From the NCBI GenBank assembly GCA_945861845.1, contig CAMAWS010000175.1, forward strand, positions 1-6,874: a stretch of 6,874 nt of DNA, in the 5' to 3' direction. Source of the DNA: Candidatus Sulfopaludibacter sp. SbA3 (lineage in GTDB: Bacteria > Acidobacteriota > Terriglobia > 20CM-2-55-15). The notes below the pieces were generated by a model. It was not told where the DNA came from and did no database searches. It saw only the letters and a list, made by a program, of their open reading frames with translations. Each line of letters begins with the position of its first letter. The first letter of the stretch is position 1. Positions 1 to 6,077 of the stretch are shown here, one piece after another. Both the position numbers and the translations under genes were made by a program.

Positions 1-142
1 AGGACGGATCCGTCAGGATTTCCTGGTAACCCGTCATCGAAGTATTGAAAACGACTTCCCCTACCGCTTCGGTCTCAAAACCATGCCCCGCACCGTGGAA
101 AACACGCCCGTCTTCGAGCAATAGCGTCGCGGTTCTTTTCAC
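1..142 (-). CDS. carA: Carbamoyl-phosphate synthase small subunit, N-terminal 47 codons (partial)
   Basis: CarA is the glutamine amidotransferase subunit of carbamoyl-phosphate synthase. It hydrolyses glutamine and passes ammonia to CarB, making carbamoyl phosphate for pyrimidine and arginine synthesis in the cytoplasm. Only the N-terminus is present; the gene continues beyond base 1. The translation begins [17 protein letters not shown] and continues to the hallmark [20 protein letters not shown], which is nearly invariant at the start of CarA, so identity is firm although the catalytic triad domain lies outside the window. The proposed start is GTG at 142-140, overlapping the lepB stop as GTGA (four shared bases), which implies translational coupling. 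A GGGA lies about 9 bases upstream inside lepB. No ATG lies before the conserved block, which supports the GTG. Pairing carA directly with lepB has no obvious functional logic and probably reflects co-transcription only. Confidence 0.93.
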   Translation of the reverse strand, partial: MKRTATLLLEDGRVFHGAGHGFETEAVGEVVFNTSMTGYQEILTDPS

Positions 143-717
143 TCCAGAGTTCCCATTTTGTTGACGGGCCAGTATCTGAATACGGCCTTCCCATATATGT
201 ACTTCTCGGGAACCAGGCCCCACATGCGGCTGTCATTGGACTGATTTCGATGGTCGCCCAGAACGTAATAATGCCCGGGCTCGACGTACACAGGCGGATA
301 GGTTCGGTTGTCCCTGAATTCGTTGTCGATGTAGGGTTCATCGAGGGACTTCTCATTGACAAAAATCCTGCCCCTCCGAACCTCGACAATATCCCCGGGT
401 TCACCAATCACGCGCTTGATATACGACTTCGTCGGATCCAGCGGGTACCAGAAAACGACGATATCTTTCCGGTCAATGCTTTCGATGCGGTAGACGAACT
501 TATTGACGAAGATGCGTTCCTGGTCAACCAGCTCCGGCAGCATGCTGGTTCCTTCAACCTTCACCGGTTGGTAAAGGAAAACTACAATCATGATCGCAGT
601 GCCAATAGCGAAGAAAACATCCCGCGCCCATCCCCGGATCTCACCCGCGATGCTCGGCAGTGCTCTGGTTTGTGTCTCGTCCGTCGAGACTGGCTGAACT
701 TCAGGCTCTGTTGTCAT
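139..717 (-). CDS. lepB: Signal peptidase I
   Basis: This is the membrane-bound serine protease (S26 family) that removes signal peptides from proteins exported by Sec or Tat, acting on the outer face of the inner membrane. The 192-residue protein has a polar N-terminus (1-30) and one hydrophobic segment (about 33-50, [16 protein letters not shown]). Next come the catalytic serine motif EGTSMLP with Ser58, the lysine motif [12 protein letters not shown] with Lys101, and the C-terminal box [11 protein letters not shown] (154-164). With one membrane segment and a short periplasmic domain it is a compact form, smaller than the E. coli enzyme. The ATG at 717 is the only reasonable start: no in-frame start codon lies in the nine codons upstream. 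Shine-Dalgarno support is poor; the nearest AGAGGA is 18 bases away. It follows the barrel-protein gene after 61 bases with no clear terminator, and overlaps carA by four bases. Confidence 0.96.
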   Translation of the reverse strand: MTTEPEVQPVSTDETQTRALPSIAGEIRGWARDVFFAIGTAIMIVVFLYQPVKVEGTSMLPELVDQERIFVNKFVYRIESIDRKDIVVFWYPLDPTKSYIKRVIGEPGDIVEVRRGRIFVNEKSLDEPYIDNEFRDNRTYPPVYVEPGHYYVLGDHRNQSNDSRMWGLVPEKYIYGKAVFRYWPVNKMGTLE

Positions 718-778
718 ACGGGTGCTTGGAGGGCTTCCTCTTGAAATACGGAAAAACTATTTTAGCCGATTCACAGGA

Positions 779-1618
779 TCATTTCCATAGCTGGAATTCT
801 TTGGTCATGCCGAAAACCACGCCAGCCCGATGGTCCAGCCGGGTCAATCCAGCCGTAGCGCCTACGTCCCAGCGTACTCCACCGGCTCGTATCTGGGCGC
901 CAAGTCGAACTTCGCCGCGGTCTTCGCCCCCGGCGGTGGGGTTGTCCTGCGGGTTCTCACGGCCATTCCATTCGCCTGCCAGGCTCAGCCGCGACGTTAC
1001 AGGCAGGATTGCTGCGATGCCGTATGTGAGGACATCCTGCTGGGCCGCCGCACGCACGGCGTCGTCGAGGATGCCAAGGCCGATATTGCCGAAGAGGAAT
1101 GCCTTCCCTACCGTCTTGCCGGCAAGGATGGCGCCGAAGAAATGAGTTCCGTCCGTCCCGAGTCCCTTGTCGTTGTTCGTGTTGGGCAAAACTACGGTTG
1201 GACGAAAGCTGATAAAGGGCAGGGCGCCGCTTTCCCGAAGCAGGTTAAGCTTCGTGGAAACCCAGAAGTCACCCCAGTCGTTGCGCCTCCCGGCGCCGTT
1301 CTCTCGAACCTGCAGGAAGTTGTGAAGCACTCCGCCCATTTGAAATTCCGCCCTGGGACCAACGCCGACATGGAACCCGTTAACGAAAAGCGAAAACTGG
1401 TTGCCCCCGATTCCCGATACCGGGAAACGCGCGCGATTCAGGTAAGCGATGCCGGCTTCAGTGAAGACCGAACCTGTCGGAATGATGCGCGGATCTTCAG
1501 TGAGAAGAGGACGTTGTTGCGCATACGCAGATGTGGCAAGGAGGGTTGAAAGCGCTACCGCAAGAAACCTGTGGGCGCCGGGCTTCAGCCCCGCGCAAAG
1601 ATCAAACACAAAAGACAT
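779..1618 (-). CDS. Predicted outer-membrane beta-barrel protein, function unknown
   Basis: I do not recognise a specific function. The preferred start, ATG at 1618, has an AGGA at 1626-1629 with 7-base spacing and gives 279 residues. The first 17 (MSFVFDLCAGLKPGAHR) are encoded by the repeat doublet at 1568-1659. A hydrophobic stretch (18-29) and the cleavage site AYA-Q (31-33) then form a Sec signal peptide. The mature part, about 246 residues, is rich in Gly, aromatics and alternating polar/hydrophobic strands, and has no helical membrane segments. It starts RPLLTEDPRIIPTGSV and ends with strand-like segments (VRWDVGATAGLTR, AGVVFGMTKEFQLWK), as expected for a small outer-membrane barrel. 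It resembles in style the broad 'MetA-pathway/transporter-like' barrel families, but that is an impression only. An in-frame ATG at 1693 would add 25 residues read from the rsmE 3' end in another frame and from repeat sequence, so I reject it. It lies 52 bases after rsmE and 61 before lepB. Confidence 0.75.
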   Translation of the reverse strand: MSFVFDLCAGLKPGAHRFLAVALSTLLATSAYAQQRPLLTEDPRIIPTGSVFTEAGIAYLNRARFPVSGIGGNQFSLFVNGFHVGVGPRAEFQMGGVLHNFLQVRENGAGRRNDWGDFWVSTKLNLLRESGALPFISFRPTVVLPNTNNDKGLGTDGTHFFGAILAGKTVGKAFLFGNIGLGILDDAVRAAAQQDVLTYGIAAILPVTSRLSLAGEWNGRENPQDNPTAGGEDRGEVRLGAQIRAGGVRWDVGATAGLTRLDHRAGVVFGMTKEFQLWK

Positions 1619-1659
1619 TTTTCGATCCTGGCACGGGGCTGAAGCCCCGCGCCCACAGG
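1568..1659. repeat. REPIN-like doublet: two inverted copies of a GC-rich palindromic repeat
   Basis: Two copies of a roughly 30-base repeat face each other. The arm at 1568-1596 reads CCTGTGGGCG, then a hairpin around GGGCTTCAGCCC. The arm at 1631-1659 is the reverse complement of the same sequence. About 34 bases lie between them. Each arm folds alone around the TTCA centre with a 10-11 bp stem (one C-C mismatch in the first copy, one G-U in the second), and the two arms can also pair with each other into a long hairpin. This architecture is that of REPINs, non-autonomous elements mobilised in other bacteria by RAYT (IS200-like) transposases; no such transposase is in the window. The element begins 11 bases after the rsmE stop codon and overlaps the 5' end of the barrel gene. 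Confidence 0.85.
1626..1629 (-). promoter_or_regulatory. Repeat-borne ribosome binding site for the barrel gene
   Basis: AGGA on the minus strand, seven bases before ATG 1618, lies in the spacer between the two repeat arms. It is the best translation signal near the signal peptide; the stretch from the end of the repeat to the hydrophobic core contains no alternative ATG, GTG or TTG in frame. Confidence 0.55.
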
Positions 1660-1670
1660 CCTGCTTTGCG

Positions 1671-2375
1671 TTATCCATTTTTTTCCAATTCATACCGAAT
1701 CAGTGCGCCGCCGACAATGGCCGCGGTTTCCGCTTTGAGTATGCCCTCGCCGAGCGAGACCAGGCAGAAGCCGCAGTCTTTCGCCGCGCTTAATTCGTCA
1801 TCCGTCCATCCGCCTTCAGGACCTATCAGGTAAAGGACGGGCGAACCGGAGAGTGCAGACTTTAGCGGACCACCCCCGCGCTCAGCAAACAGAATCCTGG
1901 ACGCGGCAGGCATCGAGAGCACCGCCTCGAATCCCACCGGGTCCGCAATGAATGGCAGGTGATATCGCTTCGACTGTTTCGCGGCTTCAACAATGATGCG
2001 AAGCCAGCGATCCGGCCGCCTGGCCGCCGTCACGTTCGAGCGCGACGCGACGAACGGAACTATGCGGGTGATACCCAATTCCACTGCCTTCTCGATAACC
2101 AGTTCGAACGCCGCGGTCCTTATCAGCGCCTGCGCCAGGGTCACATCCGCCGCGGGCGCCTCAATCCTCCGCTGCTCGCTGACCCGCATGAGGGCTTCCC
2201 TCTTCCCAACGGAAACGATCGCAGCCGCCCAGACATTGCCTTTGCCGTCGAAGATCTCTACAGGTTCGCCTGCCTCGGCCCTTGCGACAACCAGGTGGCG
2301 GTGTTCTTCTCCGCCAATTCGCGCCATTTCACCTTCAAATGACGGTTCAGGCAGGTAGATGGACTTGAGTGCCAT
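1671..2375 (-). CDS. rsmE: 16S rRNA (uracil1498-N3)-methyltransferase
   Basis: RsmE uses S-adenosylmethionine to methylate N3 of U1498 in 16S rRNA of the assembled small subunit. The 234-residue protein has the expected two parts: an N-terminal PUA-like barrel (about 1-70, with EEHRHLVVAR at 23-32) and a C-terminal SPOUT (trefoil-knot) domain. SPOUT signatures are AFELVIEKAVELG (89-101), EAAKQSKR (130-137), LIGPEGGWTDDE (183-194) and SLGEGILKAETAAI (207-220), the knot and cofactor site. The last motif is usually SLG-x-RILR-x-ETA; here the first arginine is glycine and the second lysine. I chose ATG at 2375, which overlaps the prmA end by 29 bases. An in-frame TTG at 2387 would add four residues (MPKS); neither start has a convincing Shine-Dalgarno sequence. 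The gene directly follows prmA, the usual order in many bacteria, and is followed by the inverted repeat doublet. Confidence 0.95.
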   Translation of the reverse strand: MALKSIYLPEPSFEGEMARIGGEEHRHLVVARAEAGEPVEIFDGKGNVWAAAIVSVGKREALMRVSEQRRIEAPAADVTLAQALIRTAAFELVIEKAVELGITRIVPFVASRSNVTAARRPDRWLRIIVEAAKQSKRYHLPFIADPVGFEAVLSMPAASRILFAERGGGPLKSALSGSPVLYLIGPEGGWTDDELSAAKDCGFCLVSLGEGILKAETAAIVGGALIRYELEKNG

Positions 2376-3225
2376 GCTTTTCGGCAACCAGGGCCAGCCA
2401 CTCCCCCCGCGAAGCCTCCTCGTGAATGGTGAAATGGTAGCGGTCCATCACTTCACGCACCTGCTCGTTCTGTTCCCGCAGGATGCCTGAAAATATAGCA
2501 ATGCCCCTTGGTTCAAGAACACGGTCTATCTCTGGAAGCAGGCTGATGATGACCTCCGCCGTAAGGTTGCAGAGCCCAAGGCGGACCGAACCGCTCCGAA
2601 TGGCTTCGACCGAACCGCAAAAGGTCCACACCTTGTCCTCTGCGTTGCGATCAATGTTTTCGCGGGCCACATGCACTGCAACAGGATCTATGTCGCATGC
2701 AACAACATGATTTGCTCCGAGTAAACGGGAAGCGATGGCGAGAATTCCCGAACCTGTGCCGAGGTCCAGGACCAGTTGGTCAGGCTCGACCCATCGCTCG
2801 ATCGCCTCGATGGTGAGTTGTGTTGTTTCGTGAGTTCCCGTTCCGAAAGCCTGCCCGGGATCGATTCGGATCGGAAAGCGATCTTCCGGACACGCGTAAC
2901 CGGACCAACTCGGAATCACAAAGAAATTATTACCGATGGGAAAACTCGAATAAGACTTCTTCCACTCCTCCGTCCAATCCTGATCTTCAACCGATCTGCG
3001 TGAAATGACGGGTTCGGGGCACTGGCTGCGCACAAACAGCAACCTGACGCTGCGTTGCATGGATTCGAGATCCGCCGTAACTCCGGCGTATACGATCAGC
3101 CGCGTCCATCCCGGCGCAGGTTCCCCGCTTTCCCACACGCCGGCAACGCCCTCTCCGGACAGTTCTCCGACGACGGCGTCTTTAAGGTCGTCCGGGACAT
3201 CGAGCGTGAGTTGAATCCACGGCAT
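2347..3225 (-). CDS. prmA: Ribosomal protein L11 methyltransferase
   Basis: PrmA trimethylates lysines and the N-terminus of ribosomal protein L11 using S-adenosylmethionine. The protein has 292 residues, the normal length. The N-terminal part (1-100) is the L11-recognition region, ending with DQDWTEEWKKSY (81-92), a typical PrmA signature. The methyltransferase domain follows: DPGQAFGTGTHETT (122-135), cofactor-binding motif I LDLGTGSGILA (153-163), and the acidic residue of CDIDPVAV (177-184). NLTAEVI (220-226) occupies the position of the usual substrate-site N-[IL]-x-A motif, with Thr before the Ala. The ATG at 3225 gives the standard start MPWIQLTLDVP; upstream sequence shows no strong Shine-Dalgarno. 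It begins 37 bases after dnaJ and overlaps rsmE, fitting the conserved dnaJ-prmA-rsmE order. Confidence 0.96.
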   Translation of the reverse strand: MPWIQLTLDVPDDLKDAVVGELSGEGVAGVWESGEPAPGWTRLIVYAGVTADLESMQRSVRLLFVRSQCPEPVISRRSVEDQDWTEEWKKSYSSFPIGNNFFVIPSWSGYACPEDRFPIRIDPGQAFGTGTHETTQLTIEAIERWVEPDQLVLDLGTGSGILAIASRLLGANHVVACDIDPVAVHVARENIDRNAEDKVWTFCGSVEAIRSGSVRLGLCNLTAEVIISLLPEIDRVLEPRGIAIFSGILREQNEQVREVMDRYHFTIHEEASRGEWLALVAEKHGTQVHLPA

Positions 3226-3262
3226 GGGAGAGCCAATTTGAATCAGGAATTCGAATCGCGAA

Positions 3263-4393
3263 TTAAGAGAAGATCTCTTTCACTCTTTCCAGGATCTTCT
3301 TCTGTATGGGCTTGTTCTCGGCGTCGATCGTGCCTGCGAGCTTTGTCAGCAGCTCTTTTTGCTCGCGAGTCAGTTTTGCAGGGACGACAACATCGACAGT
3401 GACATAGAGATCGCCACGGGCGGCCCCGCCACGCTTGGAAATTCCACGCCCTTTGATCTTGAAAGTAGAGCCTGTCTGCGTACCCGCGGGCATGGAAAGC
3501 TTCTCTTCGCCGCGTTCCAGCGTGGGGATGGACATTTCCGCACCCAGTGCGGCCTGGGGAAATGAAACCGGCACGTGGCAATAAAGATCGTGTTCGCGGC
3601 GTTCGAAAAACTCGTGCTCCTGCACGTGAAGCACGACATAGAGATCGCCTGCGGGGCCGCCTTTCGAACCGGCATCGCCCTCGCCTGTTATTCGAAGCTT
3701 CGAGCCGTTATCCACGCCGGCAGGGATCTTAAGCTCGAGAGTTTTTTCCGCGACGATGTGGCCTTCGCCCTGGCACGTCGCGCACCGGTTCTTGATAATC
3801 CGGCCGTTGCCCTGGCACTGGTTGCAGGTGCGCGTAATGCTGAAGAAACCCTGCTGGTAACGAACCTGTCCGTGGCCATTGCACGTCGGGCAGGTAGTGG
3901 GTCCGCTCCCGGACGCCGCGCCGCTGCCCTCGCACTTGCTGCACGCCTCGTGTCTCGGAACCTTGATCTTGTTGCTTGTTCCAAATGCGGCTTCTTCGAA
4001 CGTGAGTTCGAGATCGTAACGAAGGTCCGCGCCGCGCTGGGCCCGGCTCCCGCCCCGGCGCGAGCCGCCGCCGAAGATATCGCCGAAACCGAAGATGTCG
4101 CCGAGAACATCGCTGAAATCCGAGAAGACGCTCGGATCGAAGCCACCCCCACCGCCGGCGCTGGCTCCCAGGCCAGCATGGCCGAAACGGTCGTACTGGG
4201 CGCGCTTTTGCGCGTCACTCAAGACAGAATAGGCCTCAGCGGCTTCCTTGAACTTGTCTTCCGCTTCCTTGTTTCCGGGATTTCGGTCAGGGTGGTGTTG
4301 AAGCGCCATCTTGCGATACGCGCTCTTGATCTCCTGGTCGGAGGACGTTTTCGAGACGCCAAGCACTTCGTAGAAATCTCTTTTTCCGTTCAA
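3263..4393 (-). CDS. dnaJ: Chaperone protein DnaJ (Hsp40)
   Basis: DnaJ delivers unfolded clients to DnaK and stimulates its ATPase. The 376-residue protein is a full class A Hsp40. It has a J-domain (5-70) with the essential HPD at 34-36, a Gly/Phe-rich linker (about 71-112), and a zinc-binding region with four CxxCxGxG repeats at 151-158, 168-175, 190-197 and 204-211. These are followed by the C-terminal client-binding and dimer domains. All zinc cysteines are present. The start is TTG at 4393-4391: it gives [12 protein letters not shown], places the J-domain correctly, and has GAGGA at 4401-4405 seven bases upstream. TTG overlaps the grpE stop as TTGA (four shared bases), so the two genes are probably translationally coupled and the weak start may tune DnaJ output against GrpE. 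dnaK is not between them. Confidence 0.98.
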   Translation of the reverse strand: MNGKRDFYEVLGVSKTSSDQEIKSAYRKMALQHHPDRNPGNKEAEDKFKEAAEAYSVLSDAQKRAQYDRFGHAGLGASAGGGGGFDPSVFSDFSDVLGDIFGFGDIFGGGSRRGGSRAQRGADLRYDLELTFEEAAFGTSNKIKVPRHEACSKCEGSGAASGSGPTTCPTCNGHGQVRYQQGFFSITRTCNQCQGNGRIIKNRCATCQGEGHIVAEKTLELKIPAGVDNGSKLRITGEGDAGSKGGPAGDLYVVLHVQEHEFFERREHDLYCHVPVSFPQAALGAEMSIPTLERGEEKLSMPAGTQTGSTFKIKGRGISKRGGAARGDLYVTVDVVVPAKLTREQKELLTKLAGTIDAENKPIQKKILERVKEIFS

Positions 4394-4908
4394 CTGGGAT
4401 TCCTCGTAGCTACGCTGACCATGGCCGCGCGCAGCAGGCGGCCGTTGAGCAGGTATCCCCTGCGCATCTCCTGGATCACGGTGTTTTCGGCCAAATCGTT
4501 ATTAGGCTCCGTAACAACAGCCTGGTGGAAATTCGGGTCGAACATCTGTCCCCTGGCCTCGACGGGCTTCAGGCCAAAGCGCCCGAGAGTATCCAATAGC
4601 TGTTTGTAGATCAACTCAAAGCCCTTCAACGTATTCTCATCGCCGGATGCGTTGCGGATGGCGAGATCAAATGAATCGAGCGCGTTCAGCAGTTCCTTCA
4701 TCAGTTCTGCAGACGCAAATTGCGCGAACTCAGATCTTTCCCTTTCGACCCTCTTGCGGAAGTTATCGAACTCGGCCTGCTTGCGAAGGAGCCGATCGTA
4801 AAGATCGTCCCGCTCCTGTTTCAATTGTTGTGCCTGATCCGATGAAACCTCCCCGCCATCACTGCCGGGAGTCACACCTTCATGTTGTTCGTTATCATCC
4901 ATGACCAT
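4390..4908 (-). CDS. grpE: Nucleotide exchange factor GrpE
   Basis: GrpE releases ADP from DnaK and so resets the chaperone cycle; it works as a dimer and acts as a thermosensor in studied species. The 172-residue protein has an acidic, disordered N-terminus (1-25) and a long helix/coiled coil (about 25-65, with the family segment [16 protein letters not shown] at 43-58). The C-terminal beta domain carries the signature [15 protein letters not shown] (122-136) and ends [17 protein letters not shown]. Two ATGs, at 4908 and 4902, are two codons apart and both possible. Neither has a Shine-Dalgarno, and TATAAT lies two bases before the first. The gene follows hrcA after 106 bases containing a long inverted repeat, and overlaps dnaJ by four bases. 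Confidence 0.97.
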   Translation of the reverse strand: MVMDDNEQHEGVTPGSDGGEVSSDQAQQLKQERDDLYDRLLRKQAEFDNFRKRVERERSEFAQFASAELMKELLNALDSFDLAIRNASGDENTLKGFELIYKQLLDTLGRFGLKPVEARGQMFDPNFHQAVVTEPNNDLAENTVIQEMRRGYLLNGRLLRAAMVSVATRNPS

Positions 4909-4910
4909 TG

Positions 4911-4916
4911 ATTATA
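4911..4916 (-). promoter_or_regulatory. Candidate -10 box (TATAAT) at the grpE start
   Basis: On the minus strand a perfect TATAAT lies two bases before the first grpE ATG. No convincing -35 hexamer is seen 16-18 bases upstream, so this is a weak prediction. If used, transcription would begin about seven bases downstream, past the first ATG and close to the second (4902), giving an almost leaderless grpE message. That would fit the lack of a Shine-Dalgarno sequence here. A chance match in AT-rich spacer is equally possible. Confidence 0.25.
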
Positions 4917-4935
4917 GGCAAATTAAATCGGGGAA

Positions 4936-4997
4936 AGGCGCATAAATCGCCCAATTACGAATCGCGGGACGTGAACATCGGGGTGATCTATGCGCCT
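4936..4997. repeat. Imperfect 17-bp inverted repeat in the hrcA-grpE spacer
   Basis: The left arm AGGCGCATAAATCGCCC (4936-4952) and right arm GGGTGATCTATGCGCCT (4981-4997) are complementary at 15 of 17 positions, including nine consecutive outer pairs, with a 28-base loop. In the minus-strand transcript one of the two exceptions is a G-U pair and the other an A-C mismatch, so a stable RNA hairpin is possible. No T-run follows, so it is not a typical intrinsic terminator. It does not match CIRCE (TTAGCACTC-N9-GAGTGCTAA), the usual HrcA operator. Its role may be RNA processing, attenuation or protein binding; this is inference. It fills most of the 4909-5014 gap. Confidence 0.6.
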
Positions 4998-5014
4998 GTG
5001 CGCGGATTAGTTTC

Positions 5015-6043
5015 CTACGAGAGTTCGCCAACGATGCGGCAAAGATAGCCGACCAGGGAAATACCGCGTTCGTACTCCATTCTGGTGGGGCCGATGATGC
5101 CAAGGAACCCGACGTTATTGTCTGCCGATGTATAAGAGGCTGATATGAGGGTGAAGTCGCGCATCGATGGCTCTCCGAGTTCTGAGCCGATGGCAATCTT
5201 GACGCCATCAGGCGGACAAGACGCAATACACTCGTTGAGGATCTTCACGAGCCGTCCCTTTTCTTCGAACATCTGGAAAAGTTCCCGCATGCGGTCAACA
5301 TCGGCAAACTCAGGCTGGTTGATGATATTCACAGTTCCATCGAGATAGACGGCGTCCAGTGTCGGCCGTGATTCCTCTTCGAGGCTCTCGCCCCAGGCCG
5401 TCAGCAGCGACAGCATGCGATCGAACAGAAGCCGCTCGGCATGCATCGTTTCCAGTAGCTCGTTTCGAATCTCGGTCAAAGTCTTGCCGTAAAACTTGTC
5501 CACAAGGAAGCGGCCAGCCTTATTCAGTTCTTCCTGCGCGTAGGATTCGCCCAGGCGGATCAACTTGCGCTGCACGAGGCCGGTCTTCGATACCAGGATG
5601 ACGAGGACTTTCTTTTCGCCGAGATCCAGGAATTCGATGTGCTTCAAAACGGTCCGCTCCATCGGGGGCGCGATCACGATTCCCATATTGCGTGAAATCG
5701 TCGACAGCACGTGACATGTGCGCGACATCAGGTCCTCCGGCGTGTTGCTTTCCGCCAGCATCTTGCTGATGTATCTCTCGTCCGATCGGCGCACCTTGCC
5801 GGAATCCGCAAGATTGTCGACGTAAAAACGGTAGCCTTTCTCAGAGGGAATGCGGCCGGCCGACGTGTGGGGTTGCGCCAAATACCCGGCATCTTCGAGA
5901 TCCGCCATGATGTTGCGGATGGTTGCAGGGCTCAGCCTCAGGTCCATCGCCTTTGAAAGCGTCCTCGAACCCACCGGCTCGCCGGATGTCACGTAGGAGC
6001 GAATAGTTAGTTTAAGTATCTCCCGCGTTCTTTCGTCGAGCAT
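5015..6043 (-). CDS. hrcA: Heat-inducible transcription repressor HrcA
   Basis: HrcA represses class I heat-shock genes by binding the CIRCE operator and is kept active by GroEL in studied bacteria. The preferred start is ATG at 6043, with AGAGAGGA at 6051-6058 seven bases upstream. It gives MLDERTREILKLTIRSYV, the standard N-terminus, and 342 residues, the normal length. Residues 1-75 form the winged helix domain, with EPVGSRTLSKAMDLRLSPATIRNIMADLE (22-50) as the recognition region and PHTSAGRIPSEKGYRFYVD as the wing signature. The remainder is the GAF-like core and dimer region, ending GIIGPTRMEYERGISLVGYLCRI. In-frame ATGs upstream (6067, 6313) would extend it into the preceding gene and have no family support. 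I saw no CIRCE before hrcA or grpE, so its target here is unclear. It lies 34 bases after the octanoyltransferase gene. Confidence 0.97.
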   Translation of the reverse strand: MLDERTREILKLTIRSYVTSGEPVGSRTLSKAMDLRLSPATIRNIMADLEDAGYLAQPHTSAGRIPSEKGYRFYVDNLADSGKVRRSDERYISKMLAESNTPEDLMSRTCHVLSTISRNMGIVIAPPMERTVLKHIEFLDLGEKKVLVILVSKTGLVQRKLIRLGESYAQEELNKAGRFLVDKFYGKTLTEIRNELLETMHAERLLFDRMLSLLTAWGESLEEESRPTLDAVYLDGTVNIINQPEFADVDRMRELFQMFEEKGRLVKILNECIASCPPDGVKIAIGSELGEPSMRDFTLISASYTSADNNVGFLGIIGPTRMEYERGISLVGYLCRIVGELS

Positions 6044-6050
6044 GCGGGCG

Positions 6051-6058
6051 TCCTCTCT
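6051..6058 (-). promoter_or_regulatory. Ribosome binding site deciding the hrcA start
   Basis: AGAGAGGA on the minus strand lies seven bases before ATG 6043. It favours that codon over the in-frame ATG at 6067, which has no comparable site, and agrees with the conserved HrcA N-terminus. Confidence 0.75.
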
Positions 6059-6077
6059 CAACGTCATGGTGGCTTTT

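Noticed and set aside
718..778. Possible promoter (TAAAAT) or terminator between the barrel gene and lepB
   Set aside because: No matching -35 and no stem-loop with a T-run; the GTTTTTCC tract is not preceded by a hairpin.
1619..1693. Extension of the barrel protein to an ATG at 1693
   Set aside because: The added residues come from the rsmE 3' end in another frame and from repeat sequence, and would bury the signal peptide deep in the protein.
3246..3268. Small dyad AATTCG-AATCG-CGAATT between dnaJ and prmA
   Set aside because: It has only six pairs in AT-rich sequence, no T-run follows on the minus strand, and it partly overlaps the dnaJ stop; probably chance.
3575..4609. Long plus-strand open frame of 344 codons opposite dnaJ and grpE
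   Set aside because: It is antisense to two firmly identified genes, is Ala/Arg-rich and low-complexity, and shows no domain. It is a by-product of GC-rich codon use in dnaJ.
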